DNA of 64,000 bases from JAKZVK01 sp965237575 (GTDB lineage Bacteria; Acidobacteriota; Terriglobia; Bryobacterales; UBA6623). The notes under the pieces were generated by a model that worked only from the letters and a program-made list of their open reading frames with translations, was not told the origin of the DNA and searched no databases. Made by a program: the position numbers and the translations under genes. The stretch is from positions 434,001 through 498,000 of the forward strand of contig CBDEGI010000002.1 in the NCBI GenBank assembly GCA_965237575.1. The letters are read 5' to 3'. Below, piece after piece: positions 56,362-64,000 of the stretch (position 1 is the first letter of the stretch; every line of letters starts with the position of its first letter).

Positions 56362-58357
56362 GAGGTTTTCTCGCGGTCCCGATGATACGGGTTCTGGGAT
56401 GAATCAGCTTGATCTTGCTTGGAATCAGGGCGACCAGCGTGCCGAACACTAGCACGAACGCCCCAATCCAAATCCAGTTCACCAGCGGATTGATATACAC
56501 CTGGATGACCGGTTGCTGGTTCTCGGTCGCCATGCCGGCGAACACGACGTAGATGTCTTCGTTGAGCCGCGCCCGGATGTCGACTTCTCCGACGCCCTGC
56601 TCGCTGGCGTGGTAGAAGCGGCGCTCGGGGCGCATGGTGTCAAGCAACTCGCCATGCTTGAAGACGTCGACGAGCGCGGCGGCACTTTGGTAGTTGGCGT
56701 TGTTGTCCTCGGAGAGTTCCTTGAGATGGAACTCGTAGACTCCGAGTTTGAGGATGTCGCCCTCTTCCATTTCCATCTGTGCGTCCTGGTTGAAAGCCGC
56801 GCCGGCGAAGCCGATGAACATGAGCACGACGGCCATATGAACGAGGTAGCCACCGTAACGCCGGGTATTGCGATGCGTGAGCTCGACCATCGCTCGTCCC
56901 AGCCAGAGCCCTTGTTTTTCTTGGATCACGCGCGAGCCGCGGTAGAACTCAGCGAAGATCGTGATCGCGACGAAGGCGCAAAGGATGAAGGTCACCGTGG
57001 CGTAGAAGTGCCGCATGCCTGCTGCCACCAGCCCTACGCCCAACAGCAACGACACGATGGCGGGCCATTGGAAGTTCCGCCGCAGACTGTCGAGGGACGT
57101 GCGCCGCCAGGCGAACAACGGTCCCACTCCCGTCAGGAACAAGAGCAACAGAGCGATCGGGATGTTGACCTTGTTGAAGAACGCGGGCCCGACGCTGATC
57201 TTTTCGTTCGTCAAGGCTTCGCTGATCACGGGGAACATCGTGCCCCACAGCACGGCAAAGCAACTGGCCAGCAGTACGACGTTGTTGAACAGGAAGCTCG
57301 ATTCGCGCGAGACGACCGAGTCCAACTCGTTCTCGCTTTTCAAGAAGTCGAGACGGCTCAAGATCAAGAAGATCGTCCCCGCCGTGAGGGCCGTCAGGTA
57401 CCACACGAAGTAAGGGCCGATGGGCGATTGGGCGAAGGCGTGGACGGAGCTGACCATGCCGCTGCGCGTGAGCATGGTCCCGAAGATGCACAGCAGGAAG
57501 GTGGCCGAGACGAGCACCATGTTCCACACCTTCATCATGCCCTTCTTCTCTTGCATCATCACCGAGTGCAGAAAGGCGGTTCCGGTGATCCACGGGAGAA
57601 GCGACGCGTTTTCGACCGGGTCCCAGCCCCAATAGCCGCCCCAACCGAGCACCGCGTAGGCCCAACGTGCGCCGAGCAGTACGCCGATGCTCTGGAACAG
57701 CCAAGTGATCATCGTCCACTTGCGCGTGGTGTGGATCCAGCGTTCGCCGGGCTGCTTAGTGATCAGCGATGCCATCGCGAACGCGAACGGCACCGCGAAG
57801 CCCACGTAGCCCAGGTAGAGCATCGGCGGGTGGATCACCATGATCGGGTGCTGCAACAACGGGTTCAGTCCGCTGCCGTCGGCCATCGGCGTAATCTGCG
57901 GACCCGACATCAGCACCTGGAAAGGGCTTACGATGAACGCGATCAGCATCAGGAAGAACGCCTGCACCGTCATCATGATCGCGACGACGTAGGAAATCAT
58001 GTCGCGGTGCTTGCGCCGCGCCGTGTAGACCGCGATGAACGAGTACGTCGCCAGGATCCAGCTCCAGAAGAGCAATGATCCTTCCTGCCCGCCCCAGAAT
58101 GCGGCAAACTTGTACGCGATGGGCAGGTCCATGTTGCTGCGTGAATAGACGTAGCTCAGCCGGAAGTCGTCGGTGAGGATCGCGTAGACCAACACTACCG
58201 AGGCCGTCGTGACCATGACCCACATCATGGCTACGGCGCGTTGCGCGCTGAGTTCGAGGAAGGCGTTCCGACGCCATTTGCCGACGAGAGCGGCGATGAT
58301 GGCGTAGACGGAAAGGCAGAAACCGAGGAGGACGGTGAGGTATCCGATGTTTTCCAT
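56342..58357 (-). CDS. ccmF: Cytochrome c haem lyase CcmF
   Basis: Large inner-membrane protein of 671 residues with about 15 hydrophobic helices. The WWD haem-handling motif is GWGGYWGWDPVENASLLPW (about 238-256). Conserved haem-ligand histidines lie in PIMVIHPPMLYLGY and MLTRSGMVSSVHAFAQSP. Near 490 comes RRYGGYLVHMAVVLMFIGF. It joins haem from CcmE to the cytochrome CxxCH. It lies after ccmE and overlaps ccmH, in the usual order. Length equals the family norm. Confidence 0.96.
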   Translation of the reverse strand: MENIGYLTVLLGFCLSVYAIIAALVGKWRRNAFLELSAQRAVAMMWVMVTTASVVLVYAILTDDFRLSYVYSRSNMDLPIAYKFAAFWGGQEGSLLFWSWILATYSFIAVYTARRKHRDMISYVVAIMMTVQAFFLMLIAFIVSPFQVLMSGPQITPMADGSGLNPLLQHPIMVIHPPMLYLGYVGFAVPFAFAMASLITKQPGERWIHTTRKWTMITWLFQSIGVLLGARWAYAVLGWGGYWGWDPVENASLLPWITGTAFLHSVMMQEKKGMMKVWNMVLVSATFLLCIFGTMLTRSGMVSSVHAFAQSPIGPYFVWYLTALTAGTIFLILSRLDFLKSENELDSVVSRESSFLFNNVVLLASCFAVLWGTMFPVISEALTNEKISVGPAFFNKVNIPIALLLLFLTGVGPLFAWRRTSLDSLRRNFQWPAIVSLLLGVGLVAAGMRHFYATVTFILCAFVAITIFAEFYRGSRVIQEKQGLWLGRAMVELTHRNTRRYGGYLVHMAVVLMFIGFAGAAFNQDAQMEMEEGDILKLGVYEFHLKELSEDNNANYQSAAALVDVFKHGELLDTMRPERRFYHASEQGVGEVDIRARLNEDIYVVFAGMATENQQPVIQVYINPLVNWIWIGAFVLVFGTLVALIPSKIKLIHPRTRIIGTARKPHAVVAK

Positions 58358-58481
58358 GTTGGTTCGGAGATGCCGTGAGTGTGAGTGAACGGTACTACAC
58401 CGCTGGACTAGCCCACAACTGCTATCAACGCCCCAAGGCTGCTACACCCGTGGCCCCGGCAACCCGCGGGCGCAGCGGTCG

Positions 58482-58928
58482 CTACAGCGACGCCTGACTG
58501 TCGACGGGTTTCGATTCGTACACCGGCTTGGCGCCCTGACCCGGATCGGCCTCGTACTTCGACGCGCACTTGGCTTGGATCTGCTGGGCCTCGAAGACGT
58601 TGTCGCCGCGAAGCCGCCCCGTCGCGAGCGCCTGCGCGCCGTTGCGGAAGGTGTCGGGCAGAGGGTCGCGCCCGATATAGATCACGTCCAGCTCGCGGTC
58701 CTCTTGGGTAATGGTGAACTCCACCCGGTCGCCCTTGATGATGATCGAGTCATCCTTGACGTCACCGCCCACGCGCAACCGCCGCGCCGTGGCGACATCG
58801 TCCATGGCGGTGAGCTCTTCGATGGTGACGTAGTAGGTGGAACTGGCGTTGATTCCGTCCATTGCCAGCCAGCCCAACACCCCGAGAATTACGACTGTGA
58901 TGAGGCCGAACTTGACCCGCGAATTCAT
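58482..58928 (-). CDS. ccmE: Haem chaperone CcmE, CxxxY variant
   Basis: A membrane-anchored haem chaperone of 148 residues: N-terminal helix FGLITVVILGVLGWLAMDG, then an OB fold with RRLRVGGDVKDDSI and ATGRLRGDNVFEAQQI. In most bacteria haem is bound covalently by His in HDENY. Here the site reads QAKCASKYEA, so Cys121 and Tyr125 form CxxxY, as described for some archaea and sulfate reducers. It is the first gene of the operon, 124 bases before ccmF. The C-terminus is short and polar. Confidence 0.93.
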   Translation of the reverse strand: MNSRVKFGLITVVILGVLGWLAMDGINASSTYYVTIEELTAMDDVATARRLRVGGDVKDDSIIIKGDRVEFTITQEDRELDVIYIGRDPLPDTFRNGAQALATGRLRGDNVFEAQQIQAKCASKYEADPGQGAKPVYESKPVDSQASL

Positions 58929-59045
58929 GGTGGTGGCTCCTTATCGCGTCCTACGGTCGAACATTCAGTATAGTACTTCGCCCCGGCCTGCTTGGCGGGA
59001 GCGACAGGGTGTGCCTCTGCCCCTCGGAGCCGGTTACAATCACTC

Positions 59046-61397
59046 GTGTTTGTGACCCGTGCTCTCAAGTTTTGGACTCGGCCGACCCTTCTAGGGTTCC
59101 TGGTAGGGGCGACGCTTGCTGCACAAGGTTCTCGACCCGGTGACGGGAGCGCCGTCGAGTCAGGCCACGAAGTCTTCGAGCTGCACTGCGGAGGCTGCCA
59201 TGGGGGTGACGGCACGGGTGGCGAGCGGGGTCCGGATGTGGTGACGCCGGGCTTGGCGCGGCGACATCGTGAGGCGCGGTTTCGCGAAATCGTGACCGAG
59301 GGATTACCGGATCGCGGAATGCCGGCATTCAACCTAGGCGCGCCGGACCTGGACCGGCTCACGGCGTTTTACCGCTCACGCACGGCCCCGGCGAGCGAGA
59401 GCCCGGCAGCCGGGGATGTGGCGGCGGGACGGAAGTTGTTCCTTGACAAGAATAGTTGTGGGGCCTGCCATGCGCCGGGGATAACGGATCAGATGGTGGG
59501 CCCGGACCTGTCGAACATCGCGAGCGAAAAGACGCTACCGGAAATCGAGAGGGCCTTAGAGGAACCGGGGGCGGCCCCGGCCGAGGGTTATGAGGTTGTC
59601 ACGGTCAAGCTCGCGTCGGGCGGCAGCCTGCGGGGCTTCCTCCGCAATGAATCGGCGTTCAGTTTGCAGTTGCAGGACTTCCGTGGGGAGCTACGGTTCC
59701 TGCGGCGCGAGGATGTAACCGCCGTCGAGCGCGACAGACAGTCGGTGATGCCCGCCTTTCGGGGCAGTGGCGCGGATTGGCGCAGTCTGCTCGCCTACCT
59801 GACCCGGCTGGATGGAAGGGTTGCCGGCGAGAAGGGCGACGCCGGCCCTTCCCTGCCCGGCTCGGTTTCGTTCGACGCCATCAAGAAGCCTCGCCGGGGC
59901 GATTGGCCGAGCTACAACGGACTGTTCAGTGGGAACCGGCACAGCGAGGTGGATCAGATTGACACCGGGAACGTGGCGGGACTGGCGCCGAGATGGATGT
60001 TCCCGATTCGAGCGCCCCGCCGGCTGCAGGTGACGCCGGTCGTGATCGACGGTTTGATGTACGTGACGACGGTGAACGAGGCGTTCGCGGTGGATGCCGC
60101 GAACGGCCGCGAAATCTGGCACTATCGGCGCGGCCGGACCGAAGGTGTCATCGGGGACGCAGGGTCAGGTATCAACCGCGGTGTAGCGGTGCGCGGCGAC
60201 CGCGTGTTCATGGTGACAGACGACGCTCGGGTGATCGCATTGCATCGCCTCACCGGGCGGTTGCTATGGGACACGAAGATGGCTGCACACGAGGAGAACT
60301 ACGGCGCCACGATGGCGCCGCTGGTCGTGAAGGATCTGGTGATCGCGGGCGTCTCGGGCGGAGACGAGGGCGCGCGCGGATTCCTCGCGGCCTATCGCGC
60401 TTCAACAGGTGAAGAGGTTTGGCGTTTTTGGACGATTCCCGCGCCGGGTGAGCCCTTGTCCGAGACATGGATCGGCAGCGCCTTGCCTCATGGCTGCGGC
60501 GCAACATGGCTCACTGGCAGTTACGACCCCGAGTTGGATCTTCTCTACTGGACAACCGGCAACCCTTGTCCGGACTACAACGGCGATGAGCGCAAGGGCG
60601 ACAACCTCTATTCGAACTCCGTCGTAGCGCTCGATCCGGCGACGGGGAAGTTGCACTGGCATTACCAGTACACGCCGCACGATTTGAACGATTGGGACGC
60701 CGTGCAGACGCCGGTGCTGGCGGATGCGGAGTGGCGCGGCAAGCAGCGAAAGTTGTTACTGCAAGCGAATCGGAACGGGTTTTTCTATGTGCTGGACCGC
60801 GAGGATGGGGAGCTGTTACTTGCGGAGCCGTTCGTGGATGCGTTGACCTGGGCAACGCGGATCGGCGAAGACGGACGACCGCTGCGCGTGCCGGGTCAGG
60901 AACCAACGCCCGGAGGGACGGTGACATGTCCGGCAGTCGAGGGCGCGACGAATTGGATGTCCCCGGCCTACCATCCTGGGACGAGGCTGTTCTACCTGAA
61001 TGCGCTCGAGAAGTGTGGTGTTTATATCAAACGTCCCCAGGAGTGGAAAGCAGGGGATTCGTTCTACGGCGGCACGGCGAGAGTCGCCCCTGACAAGCCG
61101 AAGCGGAAGTACCTGCGGGCGATCGATATCGAGACCGGCAAGCGCGTTTGGGAGCGCGAGCAGATCGGCCCGGCGAGAGCTTGGGGCGGCGTGTTGTCAA
61201 CAGCAGGCGGACTGGTGTTTTATGGCGATGACAGCGGGGCGTTAGCGGCGGTTGACGCAACAACAGGCGAGCCGCTCTGGGATTTCCAGCTCAACGCGCT
61301 TTGGAAGGCTTCCCCGATGACATACCTGGTGGGCGGCAAGCAGTACATTGCGGTAGCGGCGGAACGAAATATCGTTGTGTTCGGTTTGCCTGAATAG
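59046..61397 (+). CDS. PQQ-dependent dehydrogenase with two N-terminal cytochrome c domains
   Basis: A 783-residue exported quinohaemoprotein. After a signal (LLGFLVGATLAAQG) come two haem sites, CGGCH and CGACH (about residues 48-52 and 138-142), then the eight-bladed PQQ propeller: RWMFPIRAPRRLQVTPVVID, GSGINRG, TTGNPCPDYNGDE. The vicinal Cys pair of the first quinoprotein is missing. The catalytic region TPHDLNDWDAVQTP has Asp-Trp-Asp, so the lanthanide-type second Asp is again present. GTG 59046 (or 59052) is the start; the TTG at 58992 lacks a signal. It is divergent from ccmE by 117 bases, which suits a cytochrome needing Ccm. Confidence 0.88.
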   Translation: MFVTRALKFWTRPTLLGFLVGATLAAQGSRPGDGSAVESGHEVFELHCGGCHGGDGTGGERGPDVVTPGLARRHREARFREIVTEGLPDRGMPAFNLGAPDLDRLTAFYRSRTAPASESPAAGDVAAGRKLFLDKNSCGACHAPGITDQMVGPDLSNIASEKTLPEIERALEEPGAAPAEGYEVVTVKLASGGSLRGFLRNESAFSLQLQDFRGELRFLRREDVTAVERDRQSVMPAFRGSGADWRSLLAYLTRLDGRVAGEKGDAGPSLPGSVSFDAIKKPRRGDWPSYNGLFSGNRHSEVDQIDTGNVAGLAPRWMFPIRAPRRLQVTPVVIDGLMYVTTVNEAFAVDAANGREIWHYRRGRTEGVIGDAGSGINRGVAVRGDRVFMVTDDARVIALHRLTGRLLWDTKMAAHEENYGATMAPLVVKDLVIAGVSGGDEGARGFLAAYRASTGEEVWRFWTIPAPGEPLSETWIGSALPHGCGATWLTGSYDPELDLLYWTTGNPCPDYNGDERKGDNLYSNSVVALDPATGKLHWHYQYTPHDLNDWDAVQTPVLADAEWRGKQRKLLLQANRNGFFYVLDREDGELLLAEPFVDALTWATRIGEDGRPLRVPGQEPTPGGTVTCPAVEGATNWMSPAYHPGTRLFYLNALEKCGVYIKRPQEWKAGDSFYGGTARVAPDKPKRKYLRAIDIETGKRVWEREQIGPARAWGGVLSTAGGLVFYGDDSGALAAVDATTGEPLWDFQLNALWKASPMTYLVGGKQYIAVAAERNIVVFGLPE

Positions 61398-61481
61398 GAG
61401 CCCGCATTTCTCACCACCTGACGGTCGAAGCACGCCATAACTGACATCAACAGCAGGCGCATGGTGGTTCACATCCGCGGC

Positions 61482-61526
61482 GGCAAGGGCCGCAAGGGCC
61501 GCAAGGACCGCAAGGACCGCAGGACC
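61482..61526 (+). repeat. 9-bp tandem repeat CGCAAGG(G/A)C, 5 copies
   Basis: GGCAAGGGCCGCAAGGGCCG CAAGGACCGCAAGGACCGC: nine-base units, slightly diverged, in the 220-base gap after the quinoprotein. No gene overlaps it. Confidence 0.85.
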
Positions 61527-61617
61527 GCGACGTCATGCTCAGCCGACGATTGCTCGCTGCCCTGCGAAAGTACCTTCGAGGGCTACATCGCCGGCCGAAG
61601 CAGTGGTTTCCCCGGGG

Positions 61618-63262
61618 CTAGCTGCTGAACGCTTTGATCATTCGATACGAGGCCCGAACAGCCTTGTAGAACGACTCGACTAGAATCCGCTCGTCAAGCC
61701 CGTGGGCCCGTATATCACTCATCTGAATGGCCATAGGTGAGAACCCGTACACGGCTCGAATCCCGTATATCACTCATCGTTACGGACCCAGAGACCGTCC
61801 GTCGCTCCGGTCGACTGGCTCGGGGTCACCGGAATCGGCCCCCAAAATTCCTCGGTGACCTGAGCCAGAGTATCTAGTACGTCTGCCCGAAGCGGAGATG
61901 GCGCGCTGGCTGCCCCTGGGTTTGGCCGGTAGCTGATTCGGATCTCTTCGTCGGCGACGACCTCACGAAGCACGGCCAGCGTTTCCGCCGAACTCTTCCC
62001 CGGCAGGATTCGGCAGTTGATGGTGGCCCTGGCGGAGCGCGGCAGGGCGTTCTCCGCTACTCCCGCGCTGAGCATCGTAGCCACGCAGGTCGTGCGGATC
62101 GACGCATTGAAGTATGGCTCGAGAGCAGCCAGCTTCCGCACGGCTTCCGGGTCAGCGGGTTCTTGGACAACCGCTTGCCAGCTTCCGCACGGCCCATCCG
62201 GGTCAGCGCCGCTTGGACAACCGCTTGTAGAAGCTCGGCATGTTCTTCTTCACTGGCTTGCGCGCGCACCCTCATCGACGCTTTCACGACTTCGTTGATC
62301 TCGGCGGGGAATCGATGATGCTGAATGCGCAACAGTGCTTCGGCGAGCTGATAAATGGCATTGTCCGGCCGTGGCAGCGAGCTGTGGCCGCCCGGATTCG
62401 TCGCCTCGATATCGAATGTCTGATAAAGCTTCTCGCTCACTTGCACACCCGCGAAGATCGGATCGAGTCGTTCGTCGAGTGACACTCCGCCACTATCGGT
62501 GTTGATCGCAAAGTCGGCGTCGATCAGCTCTTTGCGTTCGCGCGTCACCTGCTGCACGCCAGCCATGCTGGTCTCTTCGTTGCCGGTCAAGAGCATGATC
62601 AAGTCACGGTCGGGAACATAGCCCTCACGTTTCAGCCGGATCAAGTTGGCGACCAACGAGACCACTCCGGTTTTGTTGTCCATGACGCCGCGCCCGTAGT
62701 AGTAGCCGTCAGCCTCGGTCAGCGTAAATGGGGCCGCTTTCCAGGCTGCGGGGTCGGCGTCAACCACGTCGACGTGCGCCATCATCAGCATCGGCCGGCG
62801 CTGGCCGCTTCCTAGATAACGCACGACGAGGTTGGTCGTCTCGCCGGTCGGAACGAAGGTGATCTGAGCGTCCGAGAATCCCTCTTGTCGCAAGCGCTGT
62901 GCCACGCCTTCGAGTAGACGAACCGTGTTCTCGGGATACGACTCGCTCGAACGAATCCCAACCAGCTCGGTCAGAAGTTCCTTCGCAAGCTGGTCGTGCG
63001 GGCCCGTCTGCGCGCTTAGCGCCACAGCGCCGAGCAGAAACACCGCCGTCAATCCCAATGCGACCCCGTGCCGCGCGACTACTTCGGCCCGTCTGCTGAG
63101 AAGGCCTTTGAGGCGCCCGTCACCGAGTAAGTGCGCCACGAGAGATTTCAAGAGAACAGGGGGTTTAAGACTCGTGTCCTTGACCGCATACACGGCGTCC
63201 ATGCCGCGCTCATCGAGCTTCTCGGTAATCGGGTAGTGCCTGAAGGCGGGGTCGATTTTCAT
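61618..63262 (-). pseudogene. M20 peptidase with kinase-like leader, broken by two small duplications
   Basis: From ATG 63262 the first ~45 residues (RHYPITEKLDERGMDAVYAV, KDTSLKPPVLLKSLVAHLLG) look like the P-loop end of a Ser/Thr kinase with its GEGGMG loop decayed. Then come a signal-like helix (GLTAVFLLGAVALSAQ) and an M20 metallopeptidase: MLMMAHVDVV, YYGRGVMDNKTG, LLTGNEETSMAG, NPGGHSSLPRP. Near 62180 a ~50-base tandem duplication (62130-62178 and 62179-62228) shifts the frame. The match resumes as FNASIRTTCVATMLSAG and GATDGLWVRN. A 17-base repeat of CCCGTATATCACTCATC then shifts again, and the tail YGFSPMAIQMSDIRAHGLDE ends at 61618. Confidence 0.8.
62130..62228 (+). repeat. ~50-bp diverged tandem duplication
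   Basis: Copy 1 62130-62178 and copy 2 62179-62228, both starting CAGCTTCCGCACGGC and ending TTGGACAACCGCTTG. A few bases differ in the middle (GTTC against CCGC, TTCC against CCATCC). Divergence argues for a real, not recent, event. Confidence 0.85.
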
Positions 63263-63434
63263 AGTGCGGGAATTATAGCGTTAAGCGCTCGCCGAAAGGG
63301 CTGTCACGATCGGTCAGGAGTTACTTCCGATATTGGGGATCCGAGGAAGTGACCGGGACCCAGCGCGACCGCTTCCGCGATCCGGACATGTCGAAATTCG
63401 CCCAGATCCAGATGATGGGGACGGATCCAGCCAG

Positions 63435-64000
63435 CTATCTCGCGCCATTCGAGTCTCGGCGGGGAGCTCCCAACCGCAGAGCTGAGAGAATTGCGTCTGG
63501 AGTGCCTGGTTTGTTCGGTAGTGTGGCGCCGACAAACGGAATCTCGCCGGCAAAAGAAACGCCAGTGGCGTATAGAAACTCGCCACCGATCGCCAGGCCC
63601 TCAAGGAGATCGCGACCGCTTCCGCCATAGTAAGTAGCGTACTCTAGAGCCGATCCGTCCTCGGTGAACGCTGCGATAAGCCCATCCAGATCTCCACCGC
63701 CAAAGGACCGTTGAAGGGGGTTGCGCAGCGGAAGGTCTACTGATTCGGTCATTCCGACGAACCAAGCTCTTTGCTGTTCGTCCACGATGAGGTTCCTTCC
63801 GTCGAATCCAGCCAAATCGTTCAACGTTCCACCGAAGTAGGTCGAGTACAAGAGACGCCGTCCGGACGCTTCGAACTTGGCCAGGAACAGGTCGAACTGG
63901 CCCGCAAGCTTTGGCTGAAAGGCTCGGCGAGTAGTGGTGAGATTGGGGGAGTTGGAGTGTCCCAGAATGTAGATGGATCCGGGACGATCGACAGCGACAC
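63435..64000 (-). CDS. SBBP-repeat beta-propeller protein, C-terminal part (cut by window edge)
   Basis: The minus-strand frame enters from the right edge: DRPGSIYILGHSNSPNLTTT, LFLAKFEASGRRLLYSTYFG, then GTLNDLAGFDGRNLIVDEQQ, RAWFVGMTESVDLP and DGLIAAFTEDGSALEYATYY. These are the repeated G-x-T-S-x-D-F-P and LxYSTYLGG patterns of SBBP (seven-bladed) propellers, which are very abundant in Solibacter-like genomes. They are secreted or surface proteins of unknown role. The start lies outside the window; stop is at 63435. The end AILSALRLGAPRRDSNGAR departs from the repeat and may follow a small frameshift. Confidence 0.8.
   Translation of the reverse strand, partial: VAVDRPGSIYILGHSNSPNLTTTRRAFQPKLAGQFDLFLAKFEASGRRLLYSTYFGGTLNDLAGFDGRNLIVDEQQRAWFVGMTESVDLPLRNPLQRSFGGGDLDGLIAAFTEDGSALEYATYYGGSGRDLLEGLAIGGEFLYATGVSFAGEIPFVGATLPNKPGTPDAILSALRLGAPRRDSNGAR

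Noticed and set aside
56513..58078. 521-codon plus ORF opposite ccmF
   Set aside because: His/Arg/Gln-rich shadow of the ccmF membrane gene.
61482..61526. Regular 9-bp units that might be a CRISPR-like array
   Set aside because: Units are adjacent with no spacers; a simple tandem repeat.

Overview
This is a high-GC (about 62% by eye) bacterial chromosomal window, most like the soil Acidobacteriota of the Bryobacteraceae/Solibacter type. The hints are many secreted beta-propellers and quinoproteins, an SBBP-repeat protein at the right edge, repeated c-type cytochromes, a NR-N-KSTGPRTPEGK family protein, and short dispersed palindromic repeats. The assignment is an inference from gene content, not a database match. 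No rRNA, tRNA or CRISPR array was seen.

Layout. 1-2.3 kb: end of a TtcA-like gene, then a Na/Pi cotransporter and a PhoU-like protein. 2.3-5.1 kb: 5' relic of a group II intron, then a RoxA-like dihaem cytochrome split by an IS fragment. 5.5-10 kb: a broken flippase-like membrane protein, nrdR, rpoD, a dolichyl-phosphate-type glycosyltransferase and a nirB relic. 10.5-13.3 kb: overlapping type III PKS / ICMT-like methyltransferase / FAD oxygenase operon with the order of streptomycete srsABC. 13.5-20 kb: dihaem lipoprotein, ACP plus KAS pair, OmpA protein, enoyl-CoA hydratase, thioredoxin. 20-31 kb: frameshifted secreted protease, sialidase-like protein, AIR-synthase-like protein, inositol-phosphate synthase, secreted propeller and Ig-like proteins with dispersed repeats. 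31-42 kb: cysteine desulfurase, quinoprotein dehydrogenase, enolase-superfamily protein, broken vapBC module, sugar-dehydrogenase-like propeller with a pentahaem cytochrome. 42-49 kb: DEAD-box helicase, glycosyltransferase, cupin, nonsense-mutated amidohydrolase, bactofilin, Pal-like lipoprotein, repeat-rich DNA with a MITE. 49.6-51.8 kb: in-frame fusion of a CPBP intramembrane protease and a sensor histidine kinase. 52.9-58.9 kb: cytochrome c maturation operon (ccmE-F-H-I-like, a carboxypeptidase-regulatory-like gene, ccmA-B). 59-64 kb: second quinoprotein with N-terminal haem domains, a decayed M20 peptidase, and the edge of an SBBP-repeat protein.

How it fits together. The recurring theme is periplasmic redox chemistry: two PQQ dehydrogenases, at least five c-type cytochrome proteins and the Ccm system that attaches their haem. 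The second theme is damage. Eight genes carry lesions (IS insertion, 44-50 bp tandem duplications, homopolymer slips, a nonsense codon, internal deletion). Tandem duplications, one of them diverged, and the nirB relic look biological. The two homopolymer slips could be sequencing errors.

The most novel-looking items are the protease-kinase fusion (49572-51848), the variant Ccm operon with a CxxxY CcmE and an atypical cysteine-rich CcmH, and the srs-like phenolic-lipid operon.
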